Positions 20,383 to 27,617 of a stretch of 64,000 nt of DNA are shown here, piece after piece. The notes beneath the pieces are model-generated. The model made no database searches. It was given only the letters and a program-made list of their open reading frames with translations, and was not told the DNA's origin. This DNA comes from Betaproteobacteria bacterium (GTDB taxonomy: Bacteria > Pseudomonadota > Gammaproteobacteria > Burkholderiales > Burkholderiaceae_E): contig JAGWVN010000001.1 in NCBI GenBank assembly GCA_018970865.1, forward strand, positions 1 through 64,000. Reading direction: 5' to 3'. Every line of letters begins with the position of its first letter. Position 1 is the stretch's first letter. Both the position numbers and the translations under genes were made by a program.

Positions 20383-20772
20383 ATGCTCACACCCGCGCTC
20401 CAGTTCTCAGTCGAGGTTTACCGGCGCTATGTGTCGCCGCACAAGGGATATCGCTGCGCTTACGCGGCGCTCCATGGACGCATGTCGTGTTCAGACTGGG
20501 CCGTTCGGGTTCTGAAGCGCAGGGGCTCGCTTGCGTTTGTCACCTGGTTGCCCAGACGATTCCGGTCTTGCGCAATCGCAAGCAGAGCGCTGATGACGGC
20601 GCCTCGGCTGGTCCGTGCCCAAGCGCATGGGTTGGATTCAACTCGTGAGTCGCCTGAAGGCCAGGATTCGGGACCCCCGACATCATCATCCAAGCCCGAC
20701 AATGACATAGCCAAGATCTGCGCAGCAGACCTGGGGCTCGAGTGCTGCTGCTTTTTGCCCTCCCTCTTCTAG
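20383..20772 (+). CDS. YidD-like membrane-insertion efficiency factor homologue
   Basis: 129 residues from ATG 20383 with AAAGG upstream. The frame opens at 20323, but similarity starts here. LQFSVEVYRRYVSPHKGYRCAYAALHGRMSCSDWAV matches the YidD pattern (aromatic-rich start, SP, then conserved cysteines) found in a divergent, longer class of YidD proteins. The C-terminus is cysteine-rich (CAADLGLECCCF). Canonical yidD sits between rnpA and yidC. This copy is alone in the integron region, so it is probably an acquired cassette gene. Confidence 0.72.
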   Translation: MLTPALQFSVEVYRRYVSPHKGYRCAYAALHGRMSCSDWAVRVLKRRGSLAFVTWLPRRFRSCAIASRALMTAPRLVRAQAHGLDSTRESPEGQDSGPPTSSSKPDNDIAKICAADLGLECCCFLPSLF

Positions 20773-20836
20773 TCGGTATCAGTTCATTCTTGCCCGGCTC
20801 CGCCACTCCGGCGCACGCATATTGCCCGGCCGCCAT

Positions 20837-20859
20837 CCGCTGCCCAATGCCAGTTAGCC
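20837..20859 (+). other. degenerate attC right half
   Basis: CCGCTG, ten bases, GTTAGCC mirrors the L''-R'' half of the attC at 19663-19684 (CCGCTG, nine bases, GTTAGGC). No partner left half was found, and the core departs from GTTRRRY at one base. It lies 20 bases before the lipoprotein start, where a cassette boundary would be. Confidence 0.3.
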
Positions 20860-20879
20860 GTCCGTCAGGCATCGAAGCC

Positions 20880-21338
20880 ATGCAAAGAGCCGTCTCTCTG
20901 ATCCTGATCCTCTGCATGTCTGCATCCGGCGCAGGCTGCGCGGCGATGATTCTCAAGTCAGCCCCGGACACACCCAAGATGATCCGAGGCGGCACCACCC
21001 TGGAGGATCTCAGAGCCCGGCTTGGCGAACCCATCCGCTCAACACGCATCGAACCTCCAGTACCGGCTCAGCGTATCTGGGAGAATGATCACCAGGTTCC
21101 CACATTGACCTCGGACGGGCTTGCATTTTCGAGTTCAGCGTTCAGTTTCAAAGGCAGGCTCGAGTCGAAAGCGCGTTCCGGTCAAGCTGGCTTTGACAGC
21201 TTCATGACCCTGGGGCTGGCGGAAATCTATCTGATACCCAAGGCCCTCTGGGAACGCTTCACCGACGAGGAACTGGAATTGACAGTCTGGTTCAACGCGA
21301 ACAGCGAAGCGGTTGCATACAAAGTGGGCCCAGCGTAA
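20880..21338 (+). CDS. small lipoprotein, BamE/SmpA-like
   Basis: 152 residues from ATG 20880. The frame opens at 20742, but a lipoprotein signal (MQRAVSLILILCMSASGAGC) begins here. MIRGGTTLEDLRARLGEPIRS resembles the repeat of SmpA/BamE-fold outer-membrane lipoproteins. The remainder (WERFTDEELELTVWFNANSEAVAYKVG) fits a beta sheet packing on it. It is probably the last cassette gene or the first gene outside the array. Function unknown. Confidence 0.7.
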   Translation: MQRAVSLILILCMSASGAGCAAMILKSAPDTPKMIRGGTTLEDLRARLGEPIRSTRIEPPVPAQRIWENDHQVPTLTSDGLAFSSSAFSFKGRLESKARSGQAGFDSFMTLGLAEIYLIPKALWERFTDEELELTVWFNANSEAVAYKVGPA

Positions 21339-21412
21339 ATCACGCTGATCTCAGCCCTGACGACCAGCTCAACCGACTTTGCCCTCATCCCGGCAGCAGA
21401 GTCACACCCACC

Positions 21413-21856
21413 ATGCACGACACGCCCCTCGATTTCTCTGGCGCTCCCCTGTCGCACCAGAAGGCGATTGTTCGCACCTTCTATCAGGACATGTGGAACC
21501 GCGCGGATACCAGCCTGGTACCCGGCATCTTTCATCCCGACTTCACCTTTCGCGGATCACTCGGCCCGACTCTTGTCGGACATCAGCCGTTCATCGGCTA
21601 TGTCGCGTCGGTCACCGCTGCGCTGGGAAGCTACACCTGCGACATCCTGGCCCTGGTGGAAGAGGGAAACCAGGTCTTCGCCAAGCTCCGCTTTCACGGC
21701 GTCCACAGGAAGGAACTGCTCGGCGTGCCGCCGACCGGTCGTCATGTGTGGTGGTATGGCGCACCGGTATTCACCTTCGAGGATGGCCTGGTCCGGGACC
21801 TCTGGGTGCTGGGCGATGTGCATGGGCTCCTTCAGCGTCTGCGCGGCGAGTCGTAG
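21413..21856 (+). CDS. SnoaL-like/ester cyclase-family protein
   Basis: 147 residues. KAIVRTFYQDMWNRADTSLVPGIFHPDFTFRGSLG and GVHRKELLGVPPTGRHVWWYGAPVFTFEDGLV form the alpha+beta barrel pattern of SnoaL-like proteins, some of which cyclise polyketides while most are uncharacterised. No signal peptide, so cytosolic. No strong ribosome site precedes ATG 21413, but the fold starts immediately. Confidence 0.8.
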   Translation: MHDTPLDFSGAPLSHQKAIVRTFYQDMWNRADTSLVPGIFHPDFTFRGSLGPTLVGHQPFIGYVASVTAALGSYTCDILALVEEGNQVFAKLRFHGVHRKELLGVPPTGRHVWWYGAPVFTFEDGLVRDLWVLGDVHGLLQRLRGES

Positions 21857-21886
21857 CGCCCCCATGCAGCGCGCTGATGCCTGAGC

Positions 21887-22498
21887 GTGGCAGCCATGCT
21901 GCCTGACCGCAGGATCGGCCGGGCACGCGCCGCCACCGCCCGAGCGCTCTCGATCCTCGGCCACCCTGCGCTGGTGATGCCGGTCGCCGTGGTGCTGTCT
22001 TCCGTCAGCCGCGGCGCGCCGGCTGAGGTCACTCGGGTGGCCCTCGCCGCCGCCCTGATCGTTGCCGCGATCGTTGCCGTCTACAGCCTGCTTCAGGTTC
22101 GGGCCGCACGCTGGTCGCATGTCGATGCCTCGGCTCCGGCGGAACGGGTGCATCTCAATCGGTTTCTGGCCGCGCTGTTGCTGACTGCCGCCGCACTGTT
22201 GTGGATCGCTGGCCAACCCGCCGCGCTGGTGGCAGGGCTTGGATGGTCGGCCGCCATCGTCATCGTTGCGCTGGCAGCTCGGCGGTGGATGAAGCTTTCG
22301 CTCCACAGCGCCTTCGGCGCCTACGCCGCCGGACTGCTCTGGCCGCTGCTCCTCGCGATGGCCGTCCTTGCCAGCCTGGCCGCGGCGGTTGCGTGGTCGC
22401 GGCTGCAGTTGGGTCGGCACACCACGGCGGAGGTCGCAGCTGGGCTCGGCCTTGGTGTCATGGCTGGCGCGGCGTTCCATCTCCTTGCCGGGTATTGA
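21887..22498 (+). CDS. PAP2-family membrane phosphatase
   Basis: 203 residues from GTG 21887 (an ATG at 21896 is an alternative). Five or six membrane helices. The PAP2 signature survives in part: KLSLHSAFGAYAAG stands for the second motif and SRLQLGRHTTAEV for the third, with the catalytic-type histidines. Members dephosphorylate phosphatidate, undecaprenyl diphosphate or similar lipids at the membrane. The basic first motif is not obvious, so activity is uncertain. Confidence 0.72.
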   Translation: MAAMLPDRRIGRARAATARALSILGHPALVMPVAVVLSSVSRGAPAEVTRVALAAALIVAAIVAVYSLLQVRAARWSHVDASAPAERVHLNRFLAALLLTAAALLWIAGQPAALVAGLGWSAAIVIVALAARRWMKLSLHSAFGAYAAGLLWPLLLAMAVLASLAAAVAWSRLQLGRHTTAEVAAGLGLGVMAGAAFHLLAGY

Positions 22499-22824
22499 AG
22501 GCGCTGTCGCCCTGACATGGCGAGATCACGTCCTACGGACGATGCCGGCAACCCTGCGAGGCCGCGGCGCCGGCCGTGCCAGACCCAATCGGATCTGGAT
22601 AAGCATCGCAGGCCAGGCACCTGGAAAACTGTCAGGAATCATCCTCGGCCTTCCTGGCATTGCGATCCTGGCAGGATACGGGCACATCTCGCTTCCGCTG
22701 CTGTTGCGTCTCTCCATCGCCTGGGTCACATGAAGGACCCTCTGACGCCCGGAATCGTCACTGCCCGTTTCGGCCCGGCCTGGTCCCGCCGCCACGGGCA
22801 GGCCAGCCCCCCTTGACCCTCACG
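22499..22824. other. gene-poor stretch with one doubtful small ORF
   Basis: 326 bases between the PAP2 gene and the next membrane protein. The only candidate is a 63-codon plus-strand frame at 22542-22733 whose second half is hydrophobic (LSGIILGLPGIAILAGYG), but it has no ribosome site and I recognise no family. Nothing else is visible. Confidence 0.3.
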
Positions 22825-23196
22825 ATGCGCCCCACCGACCGTATCCTCATCCCGGCACTCGTTCCCGTCGGGATCGTCCTGAGCATGCTGCTCGAGGCCG
22901 CCTACTCGGGGGAAACCGTCACCCTGCTGGAAAACATGGGATTTTTCGCGGTGAACGCACTCTACCTGGGTGCGCCGCACCTGCTTCTGGGCATCGTGGC
23001 GCGGTGGCGGCAGGGCGTGCGACGCCATGCAGTTCCTGCGCTGTGGTGCCTGAGTCTTTATCTGCTGGCCTTTCACATCTGGGTCACATCGCAATTCGCG
23101 GCCAGAGATGCCGCGTTCATCTGGCTGGCCTACCTGCCCGGGAGCCTGATGGTTGTCCTCCTCTACTGGGCATTCCACGGCCGGACGAAACCCTGA
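22825..23196 (+). CDS. small integral membrane protein, unknown function
   Basis: 123 residues from ATG 22825, with a TTG at 22813 as alternative. Four hydrophobic segments (LIPALVPVGIVLSMLLEA, FFAVNALYLGAPHLLLGIVA, HAVPALWCLSLYLLAFHIWV, AFIWLAYLPGSLMVVLLYWAF) suggest a four-helix inner-membrane protein. No family is recognised. It lies between the PAP2 gene and the formylglutamate amidohydrolase-like gene, with a 49-base gap to the latter. Confidence 0.65.
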   Translation: MRPTDRILIPALVPVGIVLSMLLEAAYSGETVTLLENMGFFAVNALYLGAPHLLLGIVARWRQGVRRHAVPALWCLSLYLLAFHIWVTSQFAARDAAFIWLAYLPGSLMVVLLYWAFHGRTKP

Positions 23197-23245
23197 ATCA
23201 GGGCCCGCCTGCCAGTGCTCACCTTTTACGCGAGGCCACATCAAG

Positions 23246-24028
23246 ATGATCCGTCGCCATCTCCTCATCCTGCTGGCCACGCTCCTGCCGTCTCTGGCCG
23301 CGGCCTACGAGGCCAGCGCGGTCCTCGAGGCCCGAGCCGGAAGCCTGCCGCTGCTCCTGACGGTTCCCCATGACGGCAACGATTTCCTCGGGTTCCATCC
23401 GAGTCGAACCCAGGGCGCCACCGTGCGCGATGTGGGCACCCGCGACCTGGCGGAACGGGTTGCCGACCTGCTGCAGCAGCAGACCGGTCGCCGCCCCTAT
23501 CTCGTCATCGCCAAGGTGAGCCGCAAGCAGGTGGACATGAACCGGCCTGAATCCGAGGCCGTGGAATCCGGCGAGCTGCTGCCAGCCTATCGGGCTTACC
23601 ACGCGCAGGTCGCTGCCTATGTGGCCGAGCTGCGAGAGAAGTTTCCGGGCGGCGCGCTGCTGATCGATGTGCACGGACAGTCCGGTGAGCCCAACACCAC
23701 CTTTCGCGGTACCCGGGCCGGGCTCACGGCCAGCCGGCTGCTGGGCCGCTTCGGTCCATCCGCGCTCCAGGGCGCAAACAGCATCACCGGGCTGCTGGCG
23801 GCCAGGGGCTACACCGTGAACCCAGCGCCCGACGCACCGGATCTGAGGGAGGATCCGCGGTACGCCGGCGGCTACACGGTTTTCGCATACGGCAGTCACC
23901 GGCCCGAGGGCATCGACGCCATCCAGCTGGAGTTCGGGCGCCAGCACCGGGCCAGTTCGCGCCTGGCCGAAGACCTCGCCGCGGCGCTATCAGGGTTCAT
24001 GGCCAGCCACGCCCTGATCGCCCGATGA
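23246..24028 (+). CDS. N-formylglutamate amidohydrolase-like protein, exported
   Basis: 260 residues. Signal peptide MIRRHLLILLATLLPSLAAA. The family motifs LTVPHDGN, DVGTRDLAERVADLL, KVSRKQVDMNRPESEA and LLIDVHGQSGEPN carry the histidine, arginine and acidic residues of the FGase zinc-peptidase-like fold. Classical HutG-type enzymes are cytosolic and act in histidine breakdown. The signal peptide here suggests a periplasmic amidase of another substrate. GAGG precedes ATG 23246. Confidence 0.83.
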   Translation: MIRRHLLILLATLLPSLAAAYEASAVLEARAGSLPLLLTVPHDGNDFLGFHPSRTQGATVRDVGTRDLAERVADLLQQQTGRRPYLVIAKVSRKQVDMNRPESEAVESGELLPAYRAYHAQVAAYVAELREKFPGGALLIDVHGQSGEPNTTFRGTRAGLTASRLLGRFGPSALQGANSITGLLAARGYTVNPAPDAPDLREDPRYAGGYTVFAYGSHRPEGIDAIQLEFGRQHRASSRLAEDLAAALSGFMASHALIAR

Positions 24029-24086
24029 GGCCCGGGCCTGAGGGCACCTGCATCGCCCGAGAGCCCGCGCCCACCGACGCGCCGCG

Positions 24087-25085
24087 TCAGTCCACCTTCG
24101 CCCCGGACGCCTTGATCGCCGCCGCGTAACGCTGCATTTCCGCATCCAGGTGCGCGGCAAACTGCGCCGGCGTGCTGCCCACCGGCTCCACGCCCTGCGC
24201 CAGCAGCCGCTCGCGCGTCTCGGGCGCGCTCAGTGCCTTGGCGGTTTCGGCGCTGAGCCTGGCCACGATGTCGGCGGGCGTGCCGGCCGGCGCCACCAGG
24301 CCCAGCCAGGTGCTGCCGTTGAACTGCGGCACGCCCTGCTCGGCAATCGTCGGAATATCGGGCACCGCGGCCGAGCGACGAAGGCCGGTGACGCCCAGCG
24401 CCTTCAGGCGGCCGGCGCGCACATGGGGCAGCGCCGAGAGAATGTCGACGAACATCAGCGAGGTGTTACCCGCCACCACATCCACCAGCGCCGGCGCGCT
24501 GCCCTTGTAGGGCACATGGATCATGTCGATGCCGGTCATCAGCTTGAAGATCTCGCCCGAGAGATGGTTCGACTGGCCGTTGCCCGCCGAGCCGAAGGTG
24601 AGCGAGCGCGGCCGCGCCTTGGCGCGCGCGATGAGCTCCTGCACCGTGGCGATGCCCACCGAGGGATGCGCCACCAGCATGTTGGTGAGGTTCACCGTGT
24701 GCGACACCGGGATCAGATCCTTCACGGTGTCGTAGGGCATCTTCGGGTAGAGCGCGGGGTTGATCGCGTGGCTGGTGGCCACCTTGGCCAGGGTGTAGCC
24801 ATCCGGGGCGGCCTTGGCCACCACCTCGGTGCCCAGGATGCCGCCGGCCCCCGCGCGATTCTCCACCACCACATTCTGGCCGGTGCTCGCCGCGATGCCG
24901 GTGGCCACGATGCGCCCCACGGTATCCAGGATGCCGCCGGCGGCCGAGGCCACCACCAGCCGGATCGGCCGGTTCGGGAAGGTCTGCGCGCCCTGCGCGG
25001 CGGCAAGGCCAGGTGCGATCGGCATGCCCAGGCAGAGAAGGGCTCGCGAAATCCGTCGGCGGGAAGGCTGCATGGGGTCGTCCAT
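24087..25085 (-). CDS. Bug/TctC-family periplasmic solute receptor
   Basis: 332 residues with signal peptide (MQPSRRRISRALLCLGMPIAPGLAAAQG) and the family core FPNRPIRLVVASAAGGILDTVGR, AAPDGYTLAKV, GSAGNGQSNHLSGE and AEQGVPQFNGS. It is an orphan receptor like the one at 1034. Two ATGs are possible (25085 and 25073). Neither has a ribosome site, because a (GGGGTT)-type repeat starts two bases upstream of 25085. It is divergent from the asparaginase gene, so the ligand could be an amide or dicarboxylate, which is conjecture. Confidence 0.92.
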   Translation of the reverse strand: MDDPMQPSRRRISRALLCLGMPIAPGLAAAQGAQTFPNRPIRLVVASAAGGILDTVGRIVATGIAASTGQNVVVENRAGAGGILGTEVVAKAAPDGYTLAKVATSHAINPALYPKMPYDTVKDLIPVSHTVNLTNMLVAHPSVGIATVQELIARAKARPRSLTFGSAGNGQSNHLSGEIFKLMTGIDMIHVPYKGSAPALVDVVAGNTSLMFVDILSALPHVRAGRLKALGVTGLRRSAAVPDIPTIAEQGVPQFNGSTWLGLVAPAGTPADIVARLSAETAKALSAPETRERLLAQGVEPVGSTPAQFAAHLDAEMQRYAAAIKASGAKVD

Positions 25086-25086
25086 C

Positions 25087-25116
25087 GGGGGTTGGGGTTG
25101 GGGTTGGGGTTGGGGG
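25087..25116 (+). repeat. telomere-like G4 repeat before the Bug receptor gene
   Basis: Five G-runs of 4-5 bases separated by TT (GGGGG TT GGGG TT ... GGGGG) on the plus strand. This is a perfect G-quadruplex pattern and a six-base microsatellite. It occupies the whole ribosome-binding region of the minus-strand receptor gene. Confidence 0.85.
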
Positions 25117-25183
25117 TCAGGGCATTCTAGCCACCCGCACGCGCGCGCACGCCGCGCGCTTGAGCCGCCTCACCGGGCCGGGA

Positions 25184-25189
25184 TACAGT
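25184..25189 (+). promoter_or_regulatory. -10 element giving a possibly leaderless asparaginase mRNA
   Basis: GATACAGT ends seven bases before ATG 25197. If this is the -10, transcription would start at or beside the A of the ATG. No Shine-Dalgarno is present. Confidence 0.4.
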
Positions 25190-25196
25190 GCCCGCC

Positions 25197-26234
25197 ATGT
25201 CAGCCAACCCCATCCTCGCCGAGGCCCTGCGCGGCGGCCTGGTCGAATCCTTCCATCGCGGCGCGATGGCCATCGTCGATGCCGACGGCACCGTCCACAC
25301 CGCGCTCGGCGACATCGATCGCCCGATCTTTCCGCGCTCGGCCGTGAAGGTGCTGCAGGCGCTCCCGCTGGTGGCCTCGGGCGCGGCGGACGCCCTGAAC
25401 CTGAGCGACGAGGAACTCGCGCTGGCCTGCGCCTCGCACGGCGGCGAACCGCGGCACGTGCAGACCGCTGCCTCGATGCTGGCCAAGGCCGGGGTGGATG
25501 CCGCCGCCCTGGCGTGCGGCGCGCACTGGCCCTATCACGAGGCCTCGGTCAGGGAGCTCGCCGCCCGGGGGGCGCAGCCCGGCGCGCTGCACAACAACTG
25601 CTCGGGCAAGCATGCCGGCTTCGTCTGTCTGGGATGCCAGCTCGCCGGCGGCCGCGATGTGGCGGCCTTCGTGCGCGGGTATGTGCAGCCGGAGCACCCG
25701 GTGATGCGCGAGGTGACGGCGGCGCTGCAGGCGGCCACGGGCTTCGACCTGGAACACGCGGCGCGCGGCACCGATGGCTGCTCCATCCCCACCTATGCGA
25801 TCCCGCTGCGCCACCTCGCCCATGCCTTCGCGCGGGTGGCCACCGGCATCGGGCTTTCGCCCGAGCACGCGCGCGCGGCCCGGCGGCTGCGCGAGGCGGT
25901 GGCGCGGGCGCCACAGATGGTGGCTGGCACCGGCCGATTCGACAGCCGCGTGATGGCCCGTCTGGGCGAGCGCGTGTTCTGCAAGGTGGGCGCCGAGGGC
26001 GTGTACTGCGCGGCACTGCCCGAGGTGGGGCTCGGCGTGGCCCTGAAGATGGACGACGGCAACACCGCGCGCGCGGCCGAGGTGGTGATGGCGGCGGTGA
26101 TCGAGGCCCGGCTGTCGCTTGTCGGGGACGACGCCGCGCTGATGCGCAGCCTGAGCCAGGTGGAACTTCGCAACTGGAATGGCCTGGCAGTGGGCAGCCT
26201 GCGGGCGGCCGAGGCGCTGCGGGAAGGCACCTGA
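25197..26234 (+). CDS. asparaginase II (Rhizobium-type)
   Basis: 345 residues, the length of the Asparaginase_II family, a serine-lysine type unrelated to E. coli AnsA/AnsB. FPRSAVKVLQALPLV carries the SxxK pair, and ACASHGGE, NNCSGKHAGFV, DGCSIPTYAIPLRHLA and DDGNTARA follow in the usual order. It hydrolyses L-asparagine to aspartate and ammonia in the cytosol. GTG 25188 could also start the frame, but ATG 25197 directly precedes the conserved N-terminus. Confidence 0.9.
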   Translation: MSANPILAEALRGGLVESFHRGAMAIVDADGTVHTALGDIDRPIFPRSAVKVLQALPLVASGAADALNLSDEELALACASHGGEPRHVQTAASMLAKAGVDAAALACGAHWPYHEASVRELAARGAQPGALHNNCSGKHAGFVCLGCQLAGGRDVAAFVRGYVQPEHPVMREVTAALQAATGFDLEHAARGTDGCSIPTYAIPLRHLAHAFARVATGIGLSPEHARAARRLREAVARAPQMVAGTGRFDSRVMARLGERVFCKVGAEGVYCAALPEVGLGVALKMDDGNTARAAEVVMAAVIEARLSLVGDDAALMRSLSQVELRNWNGLAVGSLRAAEALREGT

Positions 26235-26244
26235 ATCCGGCCGG

Positions 26245-26706
26245 GTGAACACCACGCTCGCGCTCCGGCCCGCACTGACTCCTCTGCTCGCAGCCCGCCC
26301 CGTGCCCCTCCCCTACCGCGTCCCCGAGTCCGAAGTCGAATTCAGCGCCATCCGCGCGCAAGGCCCGGGCGGCCAGCATGTGAACAAGGCGGCAACCGCC
26401 GTGCATCTGCGCTTCGACATCCACGCCTCGGCCATGCCCGACACGGTGAAGGCGCGCCTGCTCGGCAGCCTCGATTCACGCATCTCCAGCGAGGGCGTGC
26501 TCGTCATCAAGGCCCAGGGCTCGCGCAGCCTGGAGAGCAACAAGGCCGAGGCCCTGGCCCGGCTTCAGGAGGTGGTGGCGCAGGCCTGCGAAGTGCCCAG
26601 GCCACGCAAGCCCACGCGGCCCAGCTTCGGGTCCCGGCAGCGCCGTCTCGAGGGCAAGGCCCAGCGCTCGGCGATCAAGTCGGGCCGGGGCAAGGTCATC
26701 CTGTAG
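26245..26706 (+). CDS. arfB: alternative ribosome-rescue factor ArfB (YaeJ)
   Basis: 153 residues from GTG 26245; GTG 26302 would give a shorter form that aligns better with E. coli ArfB. IRAQGPGGQHVNKAATAVHLRFDI holds the catalytic GGQ of class I release factors. The basic C-terminal tail (PRKPTRPSFGSRQRRLEGKAQRSAIKSGRGK) enters the mRNA channel of stalled ribosomes. It releases peptide from ribosomes lacking a stop codon. It begins ten bases after the asparaginase stop. Confidence 0.93.
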   Translation: MNTTLALRPALTPLLAARPVPLPYRVPESEVEFSAIRAQGPGGQHVNKAATAVHLRFDIHASAMPDTVKARLLGSLDSRISSEGVLVIKAQGSRSLESNKAEALARLQEVVAQACEVPRPRKPTRPSFGSRQRRLEGKAQRSAIKSGRGKVIL

Positions 26707-26725
26707 ATCGACACGAGGAGGCCAC

Positions 26726-27091
26726 ATGATCTCGCTGGCGCAGGCCGACCCCATGCTCGCCAATCTCGGCGCCCTTCTCACGCTCGCGCTCGGCCTGTTC
26801 GGTGCGCTCGCCCCGGCGCGGGCCGCCGGTTTCGTGGGCATCCAGCCGCTCGGCGGCGCAGGGCTCTCGGAGGTACGCGCCACCTATGGCGGCCTGTTCA
26901 TCGCGATGGGCGCGGCCTGTCTGGTGCTGCAGTCATCCACCGCCTTTCTGCTGGCCGGGCTCGCCTGGTGCGGCGCCGGCCTGATGCGATTCCCCTCCCT
27001 GTGGCTGGACAAGGGCAGCTTCCCCAAAGGCCTCGGTGGCGCGGCCATCGAGCTGGCGATCGGCATGCTGCTGCTGTCCGGCGCGATCTGA
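26726..27091 (+). CDS. small membrane protein, DUF4345-like
   Basis: 121 residues with four hydrophobic segments. GLFGALAPARAAGFVGIQPLGGAGLSEVRATYGGLFIAMGA is typical of the DUF4345/DoxX-neighbour families of small inner-membrane proteins. An ACGAGGAGG ribosome site lies well placed before ATG 26726. Function unknown. Probably transcribed with arfB and the kinase-like gene. Confidence 0.78.
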   Translation: MISLAQADPMLANLGALLTLALGLFGALAPARAAGFVGIQPLGGAGLSEVRATYGGLFIAMGAACLVLQSSTAFLLAGLAWCGAGLMRFPSLWLDKGSFPKGLGGAAIELAIGMLLLSGAI

Positions 27092-27104
27092 CCCCCGTCT
27101 CACC

Positions 27105-27590
27105 ATGACCCCCACCCTCCACTTCATGTGCGGCAAGGCCGGCGCCGGCAAGAGCACCCTAGCCGCCTCGCTCGCGCGCGAGACCGGCGCGATTCTGCTC
27201 ATCGAGGATGTCTGGATGGCCCGGCTCTTCGGCGACCAGATGCAGGTGTTCGACGACTACATCCGCTTCTCCCGCAAGCTCAAGACCGTGATCGGGCCGC
27301 TCACCATCGATCTGCTGCGCCGCGGCCATTCGGTAGTGCTCGATTTCCAGGCCAACACCCGCGCGGGCAGAGCCTGGTTCCGGTCGGTCTTCGAAGAGGC
27401 CGGCGTGCCCCATGTGCTGCATGTGCTGGCCACGCCCGATGCCACCTGCCTTGCGCGCATCGCCCGGCGCAACCTCGAGCGCCCGGAGGGCTCGCACCAG
27501 CTCACCGAGGAAGACTTCCACCACATCTCGTCCTTCTTCCAGGCGCCCGACCCGGCCGAGGGATTTCAGCTGCGCGTGCACCATGCCTGA
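27105..27590 (+). CDS. P-loop ATPase/kinase, zeta-toxin/AAA_33-like
   Basis: 161 residues. Walker A GKAGAGKSTLAASLA is near residue 10, a Walker-B-like SVVLDFQANT is mid-protein, and an arginine-rich lid (CLARIARRNLERPEGSHQL) follows. This is the short single-domain P-loop kinase type that includes chloramphenicol phosphotransferase-like proteins and zeta-like kinases. The substrate is unknown. The ATG at 27105 is chosen because conserved sequence begins there; the frame opens at 27036. Confidence 0.8.
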   Translation: MTPTLHFMCGKAGAGKSTLAASLARETGAILLIEDVWMARLFGDQMQVFDDYIRFSRKLKTVIGPLTIDLLRRGHSVVLDFQANTRAGRAWFRSVFEEAGVPHVLHVLATPDATCLARIARRNLERPEGSHQLTEEDFHHISSFFQAPDPAEGFQLRVHHA

Positions 27591-27617
27591 GGCGCCCGCC
27601 AGATCGGGCCGGCGACC

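Larger units (their letters stand above)
17581..20859. mobile_element. chromosomal integron: intI, attI, toxin-antitoxin cassettes
   Basis: Order: intI on the minus strand, an attI-like site beside its 5' end, then cassette genes on the plus strand. This is the normal divergent integron layout. Cassette 1 (18925-19678) holds a toxin-antitoxin pair and ends in a well-formed attC. BrnTA, a YidD-like gene and a degenerate attC half follow. The right boundary is uncertain. By eye the DNA is less GC-rich than its flanks. The firm part ends at 19684; the rest is inferred. Confidence 0.75.

Noticed and set aside
20631-20637. GTTGGAT fitting the attC core pattern GTTRRRY
   Set aside because: It lies inside the YidD-like coding frame and has no partner ATCCAAC or stem upstream.
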